The position numbers and the translations under genes are program-made. Under the pieces are notes generated by a model. The model saw only the letters and a program-made list of their open reading frames with translations, ran no database searches and was not told the DNA's origin. A DNA stretch of 64,000 nucleotides from NCBI RefSeq assembly GCF_007713465.1, contig NZ_VMSG01000001.1:310001-374000 (forward strand), read 5' to 3'. Below, piece by piece: positions 26,899 through 35,591 of the stretch (position 1 is its first letter; each line of letters starts with the position of its first letter). Source of the DNA: Pseudomonas sp. H3(2019) (lineage in GTDB: Bacteria; Pseudomonadota; Gammaproteobacteria; Pseudomonadales; Pseudomonadaceae).

Positions 26899-28062
26899 CT
26901 AGCGTTGCAACACCAAAATGCGCGAGAGCAATTCATCGCGATCGATGTAGCAGCCCTGGAAATGCCGGGCGCCGCTGGCGGGGTCGAAAGCGTTACGGGC
27001 GTGCAGGGTTCGGCGGTTGTCGAAGCACCACATTTCACCAGGACTGAGCCGGGTGATAAGCCGGAAACGCGCTTCGCGGGTCATGGCGATAAAGCGTCGA
27101 TAGGCCCGATACAACCTGGGCATCTGCTCGACCGAGGCATCGAACGGCCCCCGCAGGAAATTCGCCATGCGGATTTCCGACACTTGCCCCAGCGTATCGA
27201 GGGCGATGATCGGTGCCAGGCAGCGGTAGTCGCTGTGGCGGTCCTTGTTGCGAAACTCCACGGGGATCTCGCACAGCGCACGGAAGGCCTCGGGGTCTTC
27301 CTGACGCAAGGCGTCGGCAATGGCGAAACCGTCGACAAAAATGCTCTCGCCACCGTCCGCGTCATTGACCAGGCAATGCAGGAATTGCAGCCCCGGTTGC
27401 AACTCGCGCGTCGGCAGGTCGCTGTGCAGCGGCAGGTTGAATGCGGTGTAAGCGTTGCTGTCGGCGTCGGCCTTGGATTGCACGTTGAACAGCACACCGA
27501 AATTGCTCTCGCGGATAAACGAAATCCGCTGGGCGATGTGCGTCAGCGAGCCGGGTTCGGTGGGGACGCCGCGTACTTGGGTCAGGCCGATATCGCGCAG
27601 TGCCAGAAGCCATTGCAGCAAGGCTTTGGGATCCTCCATTACCGCCTGATAGTCGAACACCGGCAGCTTCAGTTGGTTGTTCCACAGCTGGCTTTTCGGT
27701 TTGCCGGCGCTGCGCTCGGCGCGGGATTCATCGTCATAGGCGTGAGCGCGCAACCAGCCGGGATCGAAGCGGCTGGTATGGCCGTCCAGCCAGTCGATAG
27801 ACAGACAGCCCTGCGTATCCACTTGGGCCATGACGGGGCACAGATCTTCAGCGACATCGACGATTTCCAGCACCTGTTCGCGGGTCACGGCATACACGCA
27901 AACCGGGCACGGACAGTTGTCGCGCAGCCATTGATGATGAAAGGGGCTGGCCCGGCCATCGGCCCATGTCACCAGCACTTGGTCCGCCAGGGTTTGTACG
28001 GCGGTCAAGGCGCTGATTAGCGGGTAACTGCGGAAGTCGGCAACAGCGGCGGCGGTGTTCAT
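26899..28062 (-). CDS. gamma-butyrobetaine dioxygenase
   Basis: A 387-residue Fe(II)/2-oxoglutarate-dependent oxygenase that hydroxylates gamma-butyrobetaine to L-carnitine. The N-terminal domain (about 1-100) has the zinc-type cysteines C50, C52 and C55 (NCPCPVC) seen in BBOX enzymes. The TauD-like domain carries the iron ligands H213-x-D215 (LHSDLP) and H354 (RTLHAR), and an Arg for 2-oxoglutarate soon after. It is last in the caiX-cdhCAB-linked series, 21 bases after cdhB, so the operon feeds gamma-butyrobetaine into carnitine breakdown. TauD itself would lack the N-terminal zinc domain. Confidence 0.9.
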   Translation of the reverse strand: MNTAAAVADFRSYPLISALTAVQTLADQVLVTWADGRASPFHHQWLRDNCPCPVCVYAVTREQVLEIVDVAEDLCPVMAQVDTQGCLSIDWLDGHTSRFDPGWLRAHAYDDESRAERSAGKPKSQLWNNQLKLPVFDYQAVMEDPKALLQWLLALRDIGLTQVRGVPTEPGSLTHIAQRISFIRESNFGVLFNVQSKADADSNAYTAFNLPLHSDLPTRELQPGLQFLHCLVNDADGGESIFVDGFAIADALRQEDPEAFRALCEIPVEFRNKDRHSDYRCLAPIIALDTLGQVSEIRMANFLRGPFDASVEQMPRLYRAYRRFIAMTREARFRLITRLSPGEMWCFDNRRTLHARNAFDPASGARHFQGCYIDRDELLSRILVLQR

Positions 28063-28083
28063 GCGAGCTCCTTGTTTTGATTG

Positions 28084-28560
28084 TTATTTTTCCGGCGGTA
28101 GTGCGATCACGCGGCCAATGTAGGCTGGGGTGGGCAGGTCCGATTGCAGTGCAGTCATGGCCAGCAGTTTGTTCAGTACCGGTTCGCTGAACGGTGCCGA
28201 GCGCGGCCCCGCGAGGTCGACGTGCAGCAGCATTTGTTCGTTGCCCGCCAGTTCCTGCGCGTCGCCGACCAAGTGCAGGCTGTGATAAAGGTGCAGGCGT
28301 TTGCGGTCGTGACCGATGATCCGGGTATGCACCTCGACCTCGGCGCCGAGCTTCACTTCGTGCAGGTAATTGAGGTGCAGTTCGAGGGTGAACAGCGAAT
28401 TGCCGCTGGCTTCGCGGTTGTTGCTGTCCATGCCCAGTTGATCCATCAGCGTATCGGTGGCGTAGCTGAAAATCAGCAGGTAAAACGCATCGCGCAGATG
28501 GCCGTTGTAGTCGACCCAGTCGGGGGCGATGGTGGTTTGGTAGGTGGTTAGTGCGGGCAT
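28084..28560 (-). CDS. cdhB: betainyl-CoA thioesterase CdhB
   Basis: A 158-residue hot-dog-fold thioesterase. The motif APDWVDYNGHLRDAFY near the N terminus matches 4-hydroxybenzoyl-CoA-type thioesterases. In Pseudomonas carnitine catabolism this protein hydrolyses betainyl-CoA, made by CdhC, to glycine betaine. The ATG at 28560 follows GGAA and gives the normal family length; a longer frame reads into a REP element. It lies in the carnitine operon between cdhA and the dioxygenase gene. Confidence 0.88.
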   Translation of the reverse strand: MPALTTYQTTIAPDWVDYNGHLRDAFYLLIFSYATDTLMDQLGMDSNNREASGNSLFTLELHLNYLHEVKLGAEVEVHTRIIGHDRKRLHLYHSLHLVGDAQELAGNEQMLLHVDLAGPRSAPFSEPVLNKLLAMTALQSDLPTPAYIGRVIALPPEK

Positions 28561-28599
28561 GATGTGTGTTCCGACATTGGTGGTGACTGGACTGACGCT

Positions 28600-28681
28600 A
28601 TCGCGAGCAAGCTCGCTCCCACATTCAACCGCATGCCTCTGATAGAACTCGGTCACCTGTGGGAGCGAGCCTGCTCGCGAT
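28600..28681. repeat. REP pair inside the carnitine operon
   Basis: Inverted REP units (ATCGCGAGCAAGCTCGCTCC and complement) enclose about 40 bases between the cdhA stop and cdhB start. Both flanking genes read through it on the minus strand, so it may shape relative expression or message stability. Confidence 0.85.
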
Positions 28682-28702
28682 GGGTGCGGACCTGCTGGTG
28701 GG

Positions 28703-29668
28703 TTACTCGCTGAACGTCATGCCATGCTTTTCCTTGGTGGTCTTCACCGCCTCAAGCACCGCCAGCAGGCAATCATCACGATAGCGTTCCAGTGCCGAAA
28801 TGCTGTGTTTGCCCAATTGATCGCTGGTGCCGTCAACCACATCATCGATCAGCTTGTCAGTCAGTTCCGGAGCTGGCAGATAAGTCCACGGCAGTTGCAG
28901 CGCCGGACCGAATTGCGCCATGAAGTGCCGCATACCGGCATCGCCGCCGGCCAGGGTGTAGGTCAGGAACGTGCCCATGAACGACCAGCGCAGCCCGGCG
29001 CCAAACCGGATTGCATCGTCGATTTCGCCGGTGGTCGCCACGCCATCGTTGACCAGGTGCAGTGCCTCGCGCCACAGTGCTTCGAGCAGACGGTCAGCGA
29101 TGAAACCCGGTACTTCCTTGCGCACATGCAGCGGGCGCATGCCCAGCGATTCGTAGACTTTCATCGCTGCCTGCACCGCTTCTGGCGCAGTGTTCTTGCC
29201 GCCGACCACTTCCACCAGTGGCAACAGATAAACCGGGTTGAACGGATGGCCGACCACGCAACGTTCCGGGTGGGTCGAGCCCTCGTAGAACTCGCTCGGC
29301 AACAGCCCTGAAGTGCTGGAACCGATCAGTGCATCAGGTTTGGCCGCCGCGCTGATTTTGCTGTGCAGTTCGAGTTTCAGTTCAAGGCGTTCCGGGGCGC
29401 TTTCCTGGATGAAGTCGGCATCGCGTACGCATTCTTCGATGGTCGAGACGAAGCGCAGGCGATCTTGTGATGCACCGGGTGCCAGGCCCTGTTTCTCCAG
29501 TGCACCCCAGGCATTGGCGACACGTTTGCGCAGCGCGGCTTCGGCGCCGGGCGCCGGGTCCCAGGCCACCACATCAAGGCCATGGGCGAGGGCGCGGGAC
29601 ACCCAACCGCTGCCGATGACACCACTGCCCAGCGCGGCAAATGTTTTGATTTCGGTGATAAAGCTCAT
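28703..29668 (-). CDS. cdhA: L-carnitine 3-dehydrogenase CdhA
   Basis: A 321-residue member of the 3-hydroxyacyl-CoA dehydrogenase fold that oxidises L-carnitine to 3-dehydrocarnitine with NAD+. The Rossmann motif is [11 protein letters not shown] (12-22). The catalytic region contains [11 protein letters not shown] and [16 protein letters not shown] with the active-site His. The context between cdhC and cdhB distinguishes it from fatty-acid FadB-type enzymes. GGA upstream supports the start. Confidence 0.93.
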   Translation of the reverse strand: MSFITEIKTFAALGSGVIGSGWVSRALAHGLDVVAWDPAPGAEAALRKRVANAWGALEKQGLAPGASQDRLRFVSTIEECVRDADFIQESAPERLELKLELHSKISAAAKPDALIGSSTSGLLPSEFYEGSTHPERCVVGHPFNPVYLLPLVEVVGGKNTAPEAVQAAMKVYESLGMRPLHVRKEVPGFIADRLLEALWREALHLVNDGVATTGEIDDAIRFGAGLRWSFMGTFLTYTLAGGDAGMRHFMAQFGPALQLPWTYLPAPELTDKLIDDVVDGTSDQLGKHSISALERYRDDCLLAVLEAVKTTKEKHGMTFSE

Positions 29669-29704
29669 GGTGAATTCCTGGAAGTTAAAAATGGAATTTC
29701 CTGT

Positions 29705-29757
29705 ACCCGTAGCAGCTGACGAGTTTTACGAGGCTGCGTTCGGCTGCTGCTACGGGT
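29705..29757. repeat. inverted repeat between cdhC and cdhA
   Basis: Perfect 12-base arms ACCCGTAGCAGC (29705-29716) and GCTGCTACGGGT (29746-29757) span the short spacer between cdhC and cdhA. This is another dispersed palindromic element type, here within a transcribed operon. Confidence 0.75.
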
Positions 29758-29768
29758 TGGTGTTGGGT

Positions 29769-30656
29769 TTAACCGCGCTTGGTCAGGCCCATCTTCGCCC
29801 GGCCTTCGGCTGGGGTCAGGACGCGGGCGCCGAGGCGGCTGAGGATTTCGCTGGCGCGTTCGACCAGTTGGCCGTTGGTCGCCAGTACGCCGCGATCCAG
29901 CCAGATGTTGTCTTCCAGTCCGACCCGCACGTTGCCGCCCAGCAGCACCGCTTGAGCCGCCATTGGCATTTGCATGCGACCGATGCCAAACCCGGCCCAG
30001 ACCGCATTGGCCGGCAGGTTGTCGACCATGGCTTTCATGGTGGTGGTGTCAGCCGGTGCGCCCCATGGGATGCCCAGGCACAGCTGGAACAGCGGGTCGT
30101 CGAGCAGGCCTTCCTTGATCAACTGTTTGGCAAACCACAGGTGACCGGTGTCGAAGATTTCCAGCTCGGCTTTTACGCCCAGCTCTTGAATGCGTTTGGC
30201 GCCAGCGCGCAGCTGAGCCGGGGTGGAGACGTAAATGGTGTCGCCGTCGCCGAAGTTCAGGGTGCCGCAATCGAGCGTGCAGATTTCCGGCAGCAGCGCT
30301 TCGACATGGGCCAGACGGGTCAGCGGGCCGACGAGGTCGGTGTTCGGGCCAAACTCCATCGGGTTCTCGCCAGCGCCGATTTCCAGGTCGCCACCCATGC
30401 CAGCTGTCAGGTTGACGATGATGTCGACGTCCGCTTCGCGAATGCGCTCCATCACTTCACGGTACAGCGCCACATCGCGGCTGAACTTGCCGGTTTCAGG
30501 GTTGCGTACGTGGCAGTGGACCACGGTGGCGCCGGCTTTGGCGGCTTCTACCGCGGCGGCGGCAATCTGTTTCGGGGTGACCGGCACGTGTGGGCTTTTG
30601 GCGGTCGTGTCGCCAGCACCGGTGAGTGCGCAGGTGATGATGACGTCGTGGTTCAT
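29769..30656 (-). CDS. cdhC: 3-dehydrocarnitine cleavage enzyme CdhC (BKACE family)
   Basis: A 295-residue beta-keto acid cleavage enzyme (former DUF849). It converts 3-dehydrocarnitine plus acetyl-CoA to betainyl-CoA and acetoacetate. The metal-binding [13 protein letters not shown] (about 47-59) and the EFGPNTD and [13 protein letters not shown] blocks are typical. The ATG at 30656 has AAGGAAA upstream; the in-frame extension to 30749 starts in non-conserved sequence. It follows caiX on the same strand with a 100-base spacer. Confidence 0.93.
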   Translation of the reverse strand: MNHDVIITCALTGAGDTTAKSPHVPVTPKQIAAAAVEAAKAGATVVHCHVRNPETGKFSRDVALYREVMERIREADVDIIVNLTAGMGGDLEIGAGENPMEFGPNTDLVGPLTRLAHVEALLPEICTLDCGTLNFGDGDTIYVSTPAQLRAGAKRIQELGVKAELEIFDTGHLWFAKQLIKEGLLDDPLFQLCLGIPWGAPADTTTMKAMVDNLPANAVWAGFGIGRMQMPMAAQAVLLGGNVRVGLEDNIWLDRGVLATNGQLVERASEILSRLGARVLTPAEGRAKMGLTKRG

Positions 30657-30756
30657 GGTGGGGTTTTCCTTCAGGCCTGATTTTCTGGGCGTGGTTTTTG
30701 GGCGTAGCGGGCCCGCTCGCAGCCGAACCGGCTGCGAATCGGTATTCATTTCGATG

Positions 30757-31701
30757 TTATTGACTGGTCAGTTGCAGGTTCTGGGCGGCCGGTTTGCCGT
30801 CGAACGTGGTCACGCCTTCAAGCCAGCGCTGCTTGTCTTGCGGGTGATCCTTGAGCCATTGCCTGGCCGATTCGAAAGCGTCCTTGTGATCGAGCAGCGG
30901 CTGCATCATCCGGCTCTCGTCTTCGGCGGTGAAGGTCAGGTTGCTGAGCAAGCGGCTGACGTTCGGGCACTGGCTGGCATAGTTCGGGGCGGTCACGGTC
31001 CAGACGGTGGCCGAGCCTTCGTTCGGGCCCAGGGCGTCCTGGCTGCCGGTGAGGTAGGTCATTTTCACGTTGACGTTCATCGGGTGCGGTGCCCAGCCGA
31101 AGAACACCACGGCTTCGTTGCGTCGTACGGCGCGATCCACCGCTGCGAGCATGCCGGCCTCACTGGATTCGACCAGCTGGAATTTGCCCAGGCCGAACTG
31201 GTTCTTGGCGATCATTTCCTTGATCTGGGTGTTGGCGCCCGAACCTGGCTCGATGCCGTAGATCTTGCCGCCCAGTTCTTTTTCGAACTTGGCGATGTCG
31301 GCGAAGGTTTTCAGGCCCTTGTCGGCGAGGTAAGTCGGCACGGCCAGCGTGGCGCGGGCATCCTTGAGGCTGGGTTCGCTCAGGACGGTCACCTGCTTGC
31401 CGGCGACAAACGGGGTGATGGTCTGGGTCATCAACGGGTTCCAGTAGCCAAGGAACATGTCCAGGCGCTGGTCGCGGATGCCGGCGAAAATGATTTGCTG
31501 GGAAGCACTGGTTTGTTTGGTCTTGTAGCCGAGGCCATCGAGCAGAACCTGGGTCATGGCGCTGGTGGCGATCACGTCGGTCCAGTTCACCACACCCATG
31601 CGCACGTTCTGGCAGGCGGTGGGGTCGGCAGCCATCGCGCCGGAACTCAAGAAAGCGGTACCACTGAGTGCGAGAACGCAGCTGCTGATCAGTCGTTTCA
31701 T
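30757..31701 (-). CDS. caiX: carnitine-binding periplasmic protein CaiX
   Basis: A 314-residue OpuAC/ProX-type binding protein with signal peptide ([24 protein letters not shown], cleavage near 24). It is a paralogue of CbcX, sharing [19 protein letters not shown] and the [12 protein letters not shown] block. In P. aeruginosa CaiX delivers carnitine to the core transporter CbcWV, and no permease or ATPase is encoded in this operon, which fits. GAGGAT precedes the ATG. First gene of the carnitine operon, divergent from cdhR. Confidence 0.92.
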   Translation of the reverse strand: MKRLISSCVLALSGTAFLSSGAMAADPTACQNVRMGVVNWTDVIATSAMTQVLLDGLGYKTKQTSASQQIIFAGIRDQRLDMFLGYWNPLMTQTITPFVAGKQVTVLSEPSLKDARATLAVPTYLADKGLKTFADIAKFEKELGGKIYGIEPGSGANTQIKEMIAKNQFGLGKFQLVESSEAGMLAAVDRAVRRNEAVVFFGWAPHPMNVNVKMTYLTGSQDALGPNEGSATVWTVTAPNYASQCPNVSRLLSNLTFTAEDESRMMQPLLDHKDAFESARQWLKDHPQDKQRWLEGVTTFDGKPAAQNLQLTSQ

Positions 31702-31793
31702 GGTGGGATCCTCGGCAGGTCGTTATTGTGGGTTCCGGTATCTCTGTGCACCGGTGATGTCACGTTACGCAGCTGAACAGGGCGGAAAACGCA

Positions 31794-31848
31794 CAGCGGC
31801 GACCAGCTCTTGCACTGCAGCGACCTGTGCTCTTGTCTGTCGCTTGCA
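31794..31848. promoter_or_regulatory. operator region between caiX and cdhR
   Basis: Two CGAC-ending half-sites, CAGCGGCGAC (31794-31803) and CTGCAGCGAC (31815-31824), are spaced 21 bases. Overlapping this, TGCAGCGAC (31816-31824) and GTCGCTTGCA (31839-31848) form a near dyad. AraC-family activators CdhR and GbdR are the expected ligands. Promoter boxes could not be placed securely in this 194-base divergent region. Confidence 0.5.
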
Positions 31849-31895
31849 ACTGGCGTATCAACGTCCACACGCTGCCCGCCATCCGAGTGCGTTCC

Positions 31896-32840
31896 ATGTC
31901 CCAGGATTTCTACTTTCTGTTGATGCCGGGTTTCTCGGCCATCGGTTTCATCTCGGCGATCGAACCGTTGCGGGTGGCCAACCGCTTTCGCGGCGAGCTG
32001 TACCGCTGGCATGTGCTGAGCGCCGACGGCGGCCCGGTATTGGCCAGCAACGGCATGTCGCTCAACGCCGATGCGGCGCTGGAACCGCTGAAAAAAGGCG
32101 CGACTTTGCTGGTGGTTGCCGGGTTCGAACCGCTGAAGTTCGTCAACCCGGCACTTGCGCACTGGCTGCGCCGCCTCGATCACGACGGCGTGACCCTCGG
32201 CGGCATCGACACCGGCAGTTTTGTTCTCGCCGAAGCAGGGCTGCTCGATGGCCATCGCGTGACCCTGCACTGGGAAGCCATCGATGCCTTCAAGGAGTCT
32301 TATCCACAGCTCAGCGTGACCCAGGAGCTGTTCGAAATCGACCGTCGCCGTATCACCTCGGCTGGTGGCACAGCCTCTATCGACCTGATGCTCGATTTGA
32401 TCGCCCAGGCTCACGGCCCCGAGTTGGCGATCCAGGTCAGCGAACAATTCGTGCTCGGGCGCATCCGCCCGCGCAAAGACCACCAGCGCATGCAGATCGC
32501 CACGCGCTATGGCATCAGCAACAAGAAACTGGTGCAAGTGATTGGCGAGATGGAACAGCACAGCGAGCCGCCGCTCAGCACGCTGGAGCTGGCGGAGTCG
32601 ATCAAGGTGACGCGACGTCAGCTTGAGCGCCTGTTCCGCTTGCACCTCAACGACACCCCGAGCAATTTCTACCTGGGGCTAAGACTGGAAAAAGCCCGGC
32701 AACTGCTGCGCCAGACCGACATGAGCGTGCTGGAAGTGAGCATCGCCTGCGGGTTCGAGTCGCCGTCGTATTTCACCCGCAGTTATCGGACACGGTTTGC
32801 CCGCTGCCCGCGCGAGGATCGACGTACCGTCAAGGCATGA
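31896..32840 (+). CDS. cdhR: CdhR, carnitine-responsive activator
   Basis: A 314-residue GlxA-type AraC regulator, paralogous to GbdR. It has a DJ-1/PfpI-like sensor half (about 1-185) and a C-terminal DNA-binding half with two helix-turn-helix units (ELAESIKVTRRQLERLFRLHL and MSVLEVSIACGFESPSYFTRSY). In P. aeruginosa CdhR senses carnitine and activates caiX-cdhCAB, which here lies divergently upstream. The start at 31896 gives the canonical MSQDFYFLLMPGF; the ribosome site is weak. The TGA stop is the first three bases of a palindromic repeat. Confidence 0.93.
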   Translation: MSQDFYFLLMPGFSAIGFISAIEPLRVANRFRGELYRWHVLSADGGPVLASNGMSLNADAALEPLKKGATLLVVAGFEPLKFVNPALAHWLRRLDHDGVTLGGIDTGSFVLAEAGLLDGHRVTLHWEAIDAFKESYPQLSVTQELFEIDRRRITSAGGTASIDLMLDLIAQAHGPELAIQVSEQFVLGRIRPRKDHQRMQIATRYGISNKKLVQVIGEMEQHSEPPLSTLELAESIKVTRRQLERLFRLHLNDTPSNFYLGLRLEKARQLLRQTDMSVLEVSIACGFESPSYFTRSYRTRFARCPREDRRTVKA

Positions 32841-32870
32841 TCGTTCCCACGCGGGAGCGTGGGAACGATC
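32838..32870. repeat. short palindromic repeat, GATCGTTCCCACGC family
   Basis: A 33-base hairpin (TGATCGTTCCCACGC and complement) that starts with the stop codon of cdhR. It lies between the convergent cdhR and DUF3010 genes. Confidence 0.85.
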
Positions 32871-32887
32871 AGTGGTGGTGTGCGGGC

Positions 32888-33304
32888 TTATTTCTTCATA
32901 AGGGCAGAACACGCCGCTTTGTACGCCTCATGCTGATACTTGTTCAGCGTCGCCGGCAATTCAAAGTCGAACTTCTTGTTCTGCGCATTGATGGTCTGCG
33001 GTGACAGCAGCGTCACTTCGCAGTTGTCCAGCAACTGGAAAACCCCTTCGATCTTGAAGGTGGTCGGGCCGCCGGCGAACTCGCCTTTTTTACTGCGCTT
33101 CTTGATTGCGATGCGCTCGATGCCGTTGTCACGAACAAAGGTGCCGACCTGCGCGGCGAAAGCTTTGACGTTGGCGGCTTCGTCATCGTCGTCGAGGGCG
33201 ATTTTCTTGGTGTTCAGGGCGACGTGAGTCAGCACCTGATTGTCGAGGGAGGCGACGGCGAAGATCGCCTCGCTGCCTTTGATTTCGATGCCGCAGAATT
33301 TCAT
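32888..33304 (-). CDS. DUF3010 family protein
   Basis: A 138-residue soluble protein starting MKFCGIEIKGSEAIFAV, matching the conserved proteobacterial DUF3010 family. The first half looks like an RNase H-type fold beta hairpin (CGIEIKGSEAIFAVAS), but no catalytic role is established. The ATG at 33304 has GAAGG seven bases upstream; a GTG two codons earlier is also in frame. There is no link to betaine metabolism beyond position. Confidence 0.8.
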   Translation of the reverse strand: MKFCGIEIKGSEAIFAVASLDNQVLTHVALNTKKIALDDDDEAANVKAFAAQVGTFVRDNGIERIAIKKRSKKGEFAGGPTTFKIEGVFQLLDNCEVTLLSPQTINAQNKKFDFELPATLNKYQHEAYKAACSALMKK

Positions 33305-33352
33305 GAACACGCCTTCAGATGATGGTGCTGTTGCAGGGCAGTAGAGTCGCGT

Positions 33353-33754
33353 TTATTGCTGCCCGATCGACTCCAAAAACTCCGACCGTTCGTCGCTCTT
33401 GCTCGCCAGGCAATCGTTCAGGTCCATGGTGTAGGTCTTGCTGCCTACCGCTGCCGGGAACGCTGCAATCGCGCAATCGGCATCCCGCGATTTCATCCAG
33501 AGCTGTTCGGCGGTCTGGAGTTTGCCGGTGATGTCTGCCAACTGCGCCTTGTTGTTCGCATATTGGGTTTTCATCCGATCCAGCAATCCCTGGAAATTGT
33601 CCTTGAGCAGTTGTTCGGCGGTGTTTTTGCTATAGGTCGAGCATTCCAGGGTCTGGACGTCGTTTTCCACCGCATCGCACGGGTTTTTGTCGGCTTCTTC
33701 TGCCGCCTGTACGCCGGTCGCTATCAGTGCCAAAGCCAGGAAGATCGATTTCAT
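33353..33754 (-). CDS. LprI-like (DUF1311) periplasmic protein
   Basis: A 133-residue secreted protein with signal peptide MKSIFLALALIATGVQA (cleavage near 17). The mature part has four cysteines in a DUF1311/LprI-type spacing (NPCD, LECS, ADCA, NDCL) and the helical LQTAEQLWMKSRDADC block. LprI-type proteins include lysozyme inhibitors; whether this one inhibits lysozyme is unknown. The long frame open upstream of 33754 is not real, because it lacks a start signal and overlaps the divergent dipeptidase gene. Confidence 0.8.
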   Translation of the reverse strand: MKSIFLALALIATGVQAAEEADKNPCDAVENDVQTLECSTYSKNTAEQLLKDNFQGLLDRMKTQYANNKAQLADITGKLQTAEQLWMKSRDADCAIAAFPAAVGSKTYTMDLNDCLASKSDERSEFLESIGQQ

Positions 33755-33989
33755 TGCGTTGCCGCCCCTTGTTCCAGTGAAACATCCAGTGATGCGGCGA
33801 ATTCTGGCCCAAGTATTCGGGAAAGAACAGGAGGGCAAAAGGCACTTGGTGAGACCCTTTGTCGCGTATTGACGCTTTCGGCAATTCCCCTGTCGTTTTT
33901 GCACCCGGCTGCCCCGCCCCTCAAGCATATGCTGACCCAAAGCGCCGGCAGACGATTCGGCGCATGAATCGCTAATAGGGGACTGCCTG

Positions 33990-34967
33990 ATGAGCCCAGC
34001 CGAATTGCACGCCGACAGCATCGTTATCGACGGGCTGATCATTGCCAAGTGGAACCGCGAGCTGTTTGAAGACATGCGCAAGGGCGGTCTGACCGCGGCC
34101 AACTGCACCGTGTCGGTGTGGGAAGGGTTCCAGGCGACCATCAACAACATTGCTGCCAGCCAGAAACTGATTCGCGAGAACAGCGACCTGGTGATTCCGG
34201 TCAAGACCACTGCCGACATTCGTCTGGCCAAAGAACAGGGCAAGACCGGGATCATCTTCGGCTTCCAGAACGCCCATGCGTTTGAAGACCAGATCGGCTA
34301 CGTCGAGATCTTCAAGCAGCTCGGGGTTGGCGTGGTACAGATGTGCTACAACACCCAGAACCTGGTGGGCACCGGTTGCTACGAGCGTGACGGCGGCCTG
34401 TCCGGTTTCGGTCGTGAAATTGTCGCGGAGATGAACCGCGCCGGCATCATGTGCGACCTGTCCCACGTCGGCTCCAAGACGTCCGAAGAAGTCATCCTCG
34501 AATCGAAAAAACCAGTGTGCTACTCCCACTGCCTGCCGTCGGGTCTCAAAGAGCACCCGCGCAACAAGTCTGATGAAGAACTGAAGTTCATTGCCGACCA
34601 TGGCGGTTTTGTCGGCGTGACCATGTTCGCGCCATTCCTCGCCAAAGGCATCGATTCGACCATCGACGACTACGCCGAAGCCATCGAATACACCATGAAC
34701 ATCGTCGGTGAAGACGCGATCGGTATCGGCACCGACTTCACCCAGGGTCATGGCCAGGACTTCTTCGAAATGCTGACCCACGACAAGGGCTATGCCCGTC
34801 GTCTGACCAACTTCGGCAAGATCATCAACCCGCTGGGCATCCGCACCGTGGGCGAGTTCCCGAACCTGACCGAGACGCTGCTCAAGCGCGGCCATTCCGA
34901 GCGGGTAGTGCGCAAGATCATGGGCGAAAACTGGGTCAACGTTCTCAAGGACGTCTGGGGCGAATAA
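33990..34967 (+). CDS. membrane (renal-type) dipeptidase family, M19
   Basis: A 325-residue metal-dependent amidohydrolase of the M19 family. The blocks IIFGFQNAHAFEDQIGY, MCDLSHVGSKTSEEVI and CYSHCLPSGLKEHPRNKSDE match the dipeptidase metal and substrate loops. It is not secreted. In P. aeruginosa its orthologue stands directly before the dgc genes, and the same order here suggests a conserved part of the dimethylglycine operon, possibly acting on a betaine-related amide. That substrate is speculative. GGGGA precedes the ATG. Confidence 0.85.
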   Translation: MSPAELHADSIVIDGLIIAKWNRELFEDMRKGGLTAANCTVSVWEGFQATINNIAASQKLIRENSDLVIPVKTTADIRLAKEQGKTGIIFGFQNAHAFEDQIGYVEIFKQLGVGVVQMCYNTQNLVGTGCYERDGGLSGFGREIVAEMNRAGIMCDLSHVGSKTSEEVILESKKPVCYSHCLPSGLKEHPRNKSDEELKFIADHGGFVGVTMFAPFLAKGIDSTIDDYAEAIEYTMNIVGEDAIGIGTDFTQGHGQDFFEMLTHDKGYARRLTNFGKIINPLGIRTVGEFPNLTETLLKRGHSERVVRKIMGENWVNVLKDVWGE

Positions 34968-35045
34968 GCCGCCACACCTCTGAATCCTTACCCGCTGCCA
35001 TCCGTGCAGCGGGCAACACAACGAATTTTCCGGAGTTAAGTTTTC

Positions 35046-35576
35046 ATGGCCAAGATCGCCCCTCAACTGCCAATCGAAGTCGACAGCGAAACCGGTGTCT
35101 GGACCTCTGACGCCCTGCCGATGCTGTATGTGCCGCGTCACTTCTTCGTCAACAACCACATGGGCATCGAGGAAGTGCTGGGCAGCGATGCCTATGCCGA
35201 GATCCTCTACAAGGCCGGCTACAAGTCCGCCTGGCACTGGTGTGAAAAAGAAGCGGAATGCCACGGCCTGGAAGGCGTTGCGGTGTTCGAGCACTACATG
35301 AAGCGCCTGTCGCAACGTGGCTGGGGCCTGTTCAAGATCCAGGACATCGACCTCGACAAAGGCACCGCCAGCGTCAAGCTCGAACACTCGGCGTTCGTCT
35401 ACGTCTACGGCAAGGTCGGACGCAAGGTCGACTACATGTTCACTGGCTGGTTTGCCGGTGCCATGGACCAGATCCTGCAAGCGCGCGGCAGCAAGATTCG
35501 CACTGTTGCCGAACAGGTTTACGGTGGCTCCGAAGAAGGCCACGACGACGGCTTGTTCACCGTCAAGCCGTTGTAA
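35046..35576 (+). CDS. DUF5943 protein of the dgc operon
   Basis: A 176-residue soluble protein conserved immediately upstream of dgcA in pseudomonads. The layout (two small N-terminal helices, then HWCEKEAECHGLEGVAVFEHYMKRLSQRGWG and a beta-rich C-terminal half) resembles small V4R-type sensor domains, but I see no catalytic motif. It lies 15 bases before dgcA, so it is co-expressed with it. A structural or assembly role in dimethylglycine demethylation is possible; function is unknown. Confidence 0.75.
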   Translation: MAKIAPQLPIEVDSETGVWTSDALPMLYVPRHFFVNNHMGIEEVLGSDAYAEILYKAGYKSAWHWCEKEAECHGLEGVAVFEHYMKRLSQRGWGLFKIQDIDLDKGTASVKLEHSAFVYVYGKVGRKVDYMFTGWFAGAMDQILQARGSKIRTVAEQVYGGSEEGHDDGLFTVKPL

Positions 35577-35591
35577 GTCGAGGATCCTGCC

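Noticed and set aside
33860..33935. GTCG repeat about 31 bases apart before the dipeptidase gene as a GbdR site
   Set aside because: The spacing (31, not 21) and lack of further similarity make this too weak to call.
33755..34255. An extended minus-strand frame giving a 300-residue version of the LprI-like protein
   Set aside because: The extension overlaps the divergent dipeptidase gene, and the signal peptide of the LprI-like protein would lie in the middle of it.
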